This document shows, piece after piece, positions 62,458 through 64,000 of a DNA stretch of 64,000 nt. This stretch comes from Sphingobium sp. (GTDB taxonomy: Bacteria > Pseudomonadota > Alphaproteobacteria > Sphingomonadales > Sphingomonadaceae). The DNA is taken from positions 1 to 64,000 of the forward strand of contig JAGRES010000022.1 of NCBI GenBank assembly GCA_020446425.1, in the 5' to 3' direction. The translations under genes were made by a program, and so were the position numbers. The first letter of the stretch is position 1, and every line of letters begins with the position of its first letter. A model generated the notes under the pieces. That model saw only the letters and a list, made by a program, of their open reading frames with translations. It was not told where the DNA came from and ran no database searches.

Positions 62458-63783
62458 ATGATGACCGAAGAAAGAAACGAGCGGCAGGCACTGCCGACGC
62501 GGGTTGCATTATTATCAATAGCGGGCTTCTGGGCCTTTTATTTCCTGATCATAACCGTTCGGGCGATGCTGTTCGGGTTTGACCATCAGCTCGAAATGAT
62601 GGGGCGCCGCCTGATCGTGGTGAGCGTCTGTGCGTTCGTCACCTACCTTTTCTATCTGATATTGAGGCGTCAGTTCCTGGCGTCCATCAGGCGCACCATG
62701 GTCATCGCCGCCCTGCTCGCCTTGCCCGCATCGCTCATTCATTCCACCGTCAATTATATGGCCTTCAAGGAAATCGAGGCCCGAATGGCGGCAAAGATGA
62801 AAGAAAAGGAAAAGAAAGTCGTCGTCATTGATGGGAAGCGCGGTTCGGTGAAGGTAACGCAGAATGACCGTCACATAGAAATAGGCGGTGATGCGCCAGA
62901 GCCAATACACGAGCCGATACAAGAGTCAGCACACGCTGTACCCCCTCCGCCGCCGCAGCCGCCTGTCCCTCCAGAAGCCGGCAACGTTTATATTCAGGTC
63001 GGCGATGTCGAGCACGAAAGGGAGAAGCCGACACTGGTCGGCATCCTGGATTATGGGGTCAACAGCTATTTCTTTTTCGTTGCCTGGGCCGCGCTGTATC
63101 TGGCCCTGTGCTATGCTGCGGAAACGCGGTTGCTGGAGCGCAGGACGGCACGGTTTCAGGCCGCCGCGCGGGAAGCCGAGCTGAAGGCCTTGCGCTATCA
63201 GGTCAATCCACACTTCCTGTTCAATACCCTCAATTCGCTGTCGTCGCTGATCATGACGGCCAAACCGGCCGAGGCGGAAAAGATGATCATGAACCTGTCG
63301 AATTTCTTCCGCGCGAGCCTGGCCGCCAACCCTGTCGAGGATGTGACGCTTGAAGAAGAGATCGACCTTCAGCGCCTGTATCTGGACATTGAAGCCGTCC
63401 GCTTTCCCCGGCGCCTCAAGACCGAAATCAGCGTGCCGGACGATCTGAAACTGGTATGCGTGCCCGCCCTCATTCTTCAGCCGCTGGTCGAGAACGCGAT
63501 CAAGCACGGCGTTTCGCAGGCGAAAGAGCCTGTCACGGTCTCCATTCGCGCGCGTGAAGATTCACATGGTCTGGTGCTGTCGGTCGAAAATAGCGGATAT
63601 ACAGCTGGCGATGCCATAAGCGGGGATTCTGATCGCCAGAATGGAATGGGTGTGGGCCTGCAAAATGTACGGGACCGGTTGGCTGCACGCTTCGGCGACG
63701 ATGCGTCATGCCGCTGGGGGCCTATGCCGGGCGGCGGCTTTGGCGTGACCATCTACATGCCGGTGATCCGCGATGGGTGCTGA
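62458..63783 (+). CDS. LytS/YehU-type sensor histidine kinase with proline-rich loop
   Basis: A 441-residue kinase. Three membrane segments (about 17-38, 50-70 and 80-101) are followed by a loop of about 100 residues rich in Lys, then Pro (VPPPPPQPPVPP). A fourth membrane segment (about 205-222) leads to the His_kinase domain with LRYQVNPHFLFNTLNSLS (H252) and the HATPase part LVENAIKHGV and NGMGVGLQNVRDRL. The loop may be the signal input. It overlaps the following response regulator by 11 bp. It is related to, but differs in sensor part from, the kinase at 8.3 kb. Confidence 0.92.
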   Translation: MMTEERNERQALPTRVALLSIAGFWAFYFLIITVRAMLFGFDHQLEMMGRRLIVVSVCAFVTYLFYLILRRQFLASIRRTMVIAALLALPASLIHSTVNYMAFKEIEARMAAKMKEKEKKVVVIDGKRGSVKVTQNDRHIEIGGDAPEPIHEPIQESAHAVPPPPPQPPVPPEAGNVYIQVGDVEHEREKPTLVGILDYGVNSYFFFVAWAALYLALCYAAETRLLERRTARFQAAAREAELKALRYQVNPHFLFNTLNSLSSLIMTAKPAEAEKMIMNLSNFFRASLAANPVEDVTLEEEIDLQRLYLDIEAVRFPRRLKTEISVPDDLKLVCVPALILQPLVENAIKHGVSQAKEPVTVSIRAREDSHGLVLSVENSGYTAGDAISGDSDRQNGMGVGLQNVRDRLAARFGDDASCRWGPMPGGGFGVTIYMPVIRDGC

Positions 63784-64000
63784 CGCGGTGCGTACGCTCA
63801 TCATCGACGATGAGCCGCTCGCCATCGAACGGCTGCAGATATTGTGCGCGCAGATAGCGTCAATCGACCTTGTGGGTACAGCCAATGACGGCGACGCCGC
63901 GCTGCGGATGGTAGAGGCTCTGCGGCCAGAGCTGCTGCTGCTGGATATCGCCATGCCCGGCCTCGATGGCTTGGGTGTTGCGCGCGCGCTCGAGAAATTG
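63773..64000 (+). CDS. LytTR-type response regulator, partial (cut by window edge)
   Basis: Only the receiver start is present (76 residues): TLIIDDEPLAIERLQ with the acidic pair, and LLLLDIAMPGLDGLG with the phospho-acceptor Asp. The output domain lies beyond the edge; LytTR is expected from the cognate kinase class, not seen. ATG 63773 overlaps the kinase stop; GTG 63788 is an alternative. Confidence 0.85.
   Translation, partial: MGADAVRTLIIDDEPLAIERLQILCAQIASIDLVGTANDGDAALRMVEALRPELLLLDIAMPGLDGLGVARALEKL

Noticed and set aside
1..64000. CRISPR array or tandem spacer-like repeats
   Set aside because: I saw no regularly spaced direct repeats of 20-40 bp anywhere in the window.

Overview
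The window looks like the chromosome of a sphingomonad (Alphaproteobacteria, Sphingomonadales). Supporting signs are the PEPxxWA-CTERM protein, a type II GshA, the TIGR02186/TauE pair, DUF1489, Coq7, CtpA and DUF721 genes of alphaproteobacterial type, a high-GC coding style, and a REPIN-like repeat whose core is of the GTCGAGCG..GTCGAGAC kind. No gene fixes the genus.

Left edge (1-1120): the right end of an integrated element. A P4-type tyrosine recombinase reads leftward out of the window. Behind it lies a 3' tRNA-Lys(CTT)-like fragment ending in CCACCA, which I read as the att duplicate. Chromosomal backbone begins immediately after it with tRNA-Leu(CAA).

1.4-12 kb: glucokinase, a glycine-zipper protein, a phytase-like esterase, L28 with its own promoter and terminator, TadA, a large GT-C-like membrane protein divergent from a GtrA flippase-like gene, a LytS/LytTR two-component pair, the (p)ppGpp enzyme Rsh and a DUF123 protein. 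12-26 kb: glyoxalase I/II plus an aldehyde dehydrogenase, a HerA-type ATPase, TIGR02186 with TauE/SafE, an NfrB-like glycosyltransferase with an NfrA-like outer-membrane partner, NhaA, EtfBA and SucC. 26-41 kb: LolC/LolD, two membrane proteins of unclear role, an AT-rich PEP-CTERM gene, DnaE, CysQ-PmbA, NudC-MutY, DUF721 and two DsbA-like thiol oxidoreductases. 41-64 kb: SMC, DUF305, UbiA (carrying an in-frame palindromic repeat), RsmE, GshA, a DUF1338 2-oxoadipate-oxygenase-like protein, a Zur-like regulator, Dxs, an AT-rich HEPN-like gene, NadD-RsfS-RlmH-EnvC-CtpA, DsbB-Coq7, MgtE, cyclophilin, a BaiN-type flavoprotein and a second LytS/LytTR pair cut by the right edge.

Most of the window is housekeeping backbone. 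The points worth a second look are the palindromic tRNA-derived att site, the RPE-like repeat inside ubiA, the HEPN-like cargo gene after dxs, a hairpin that sequesters the DUF305 ribosome binding site, a TTTGCAAA-type site upstream of sucC, and a possible small RNA between sucC and lolC. I found no CRISPR array, no rRNA and no complete new defence or biosynthetic system. All calls are from reading the sequence and translated frames; no database search was run.
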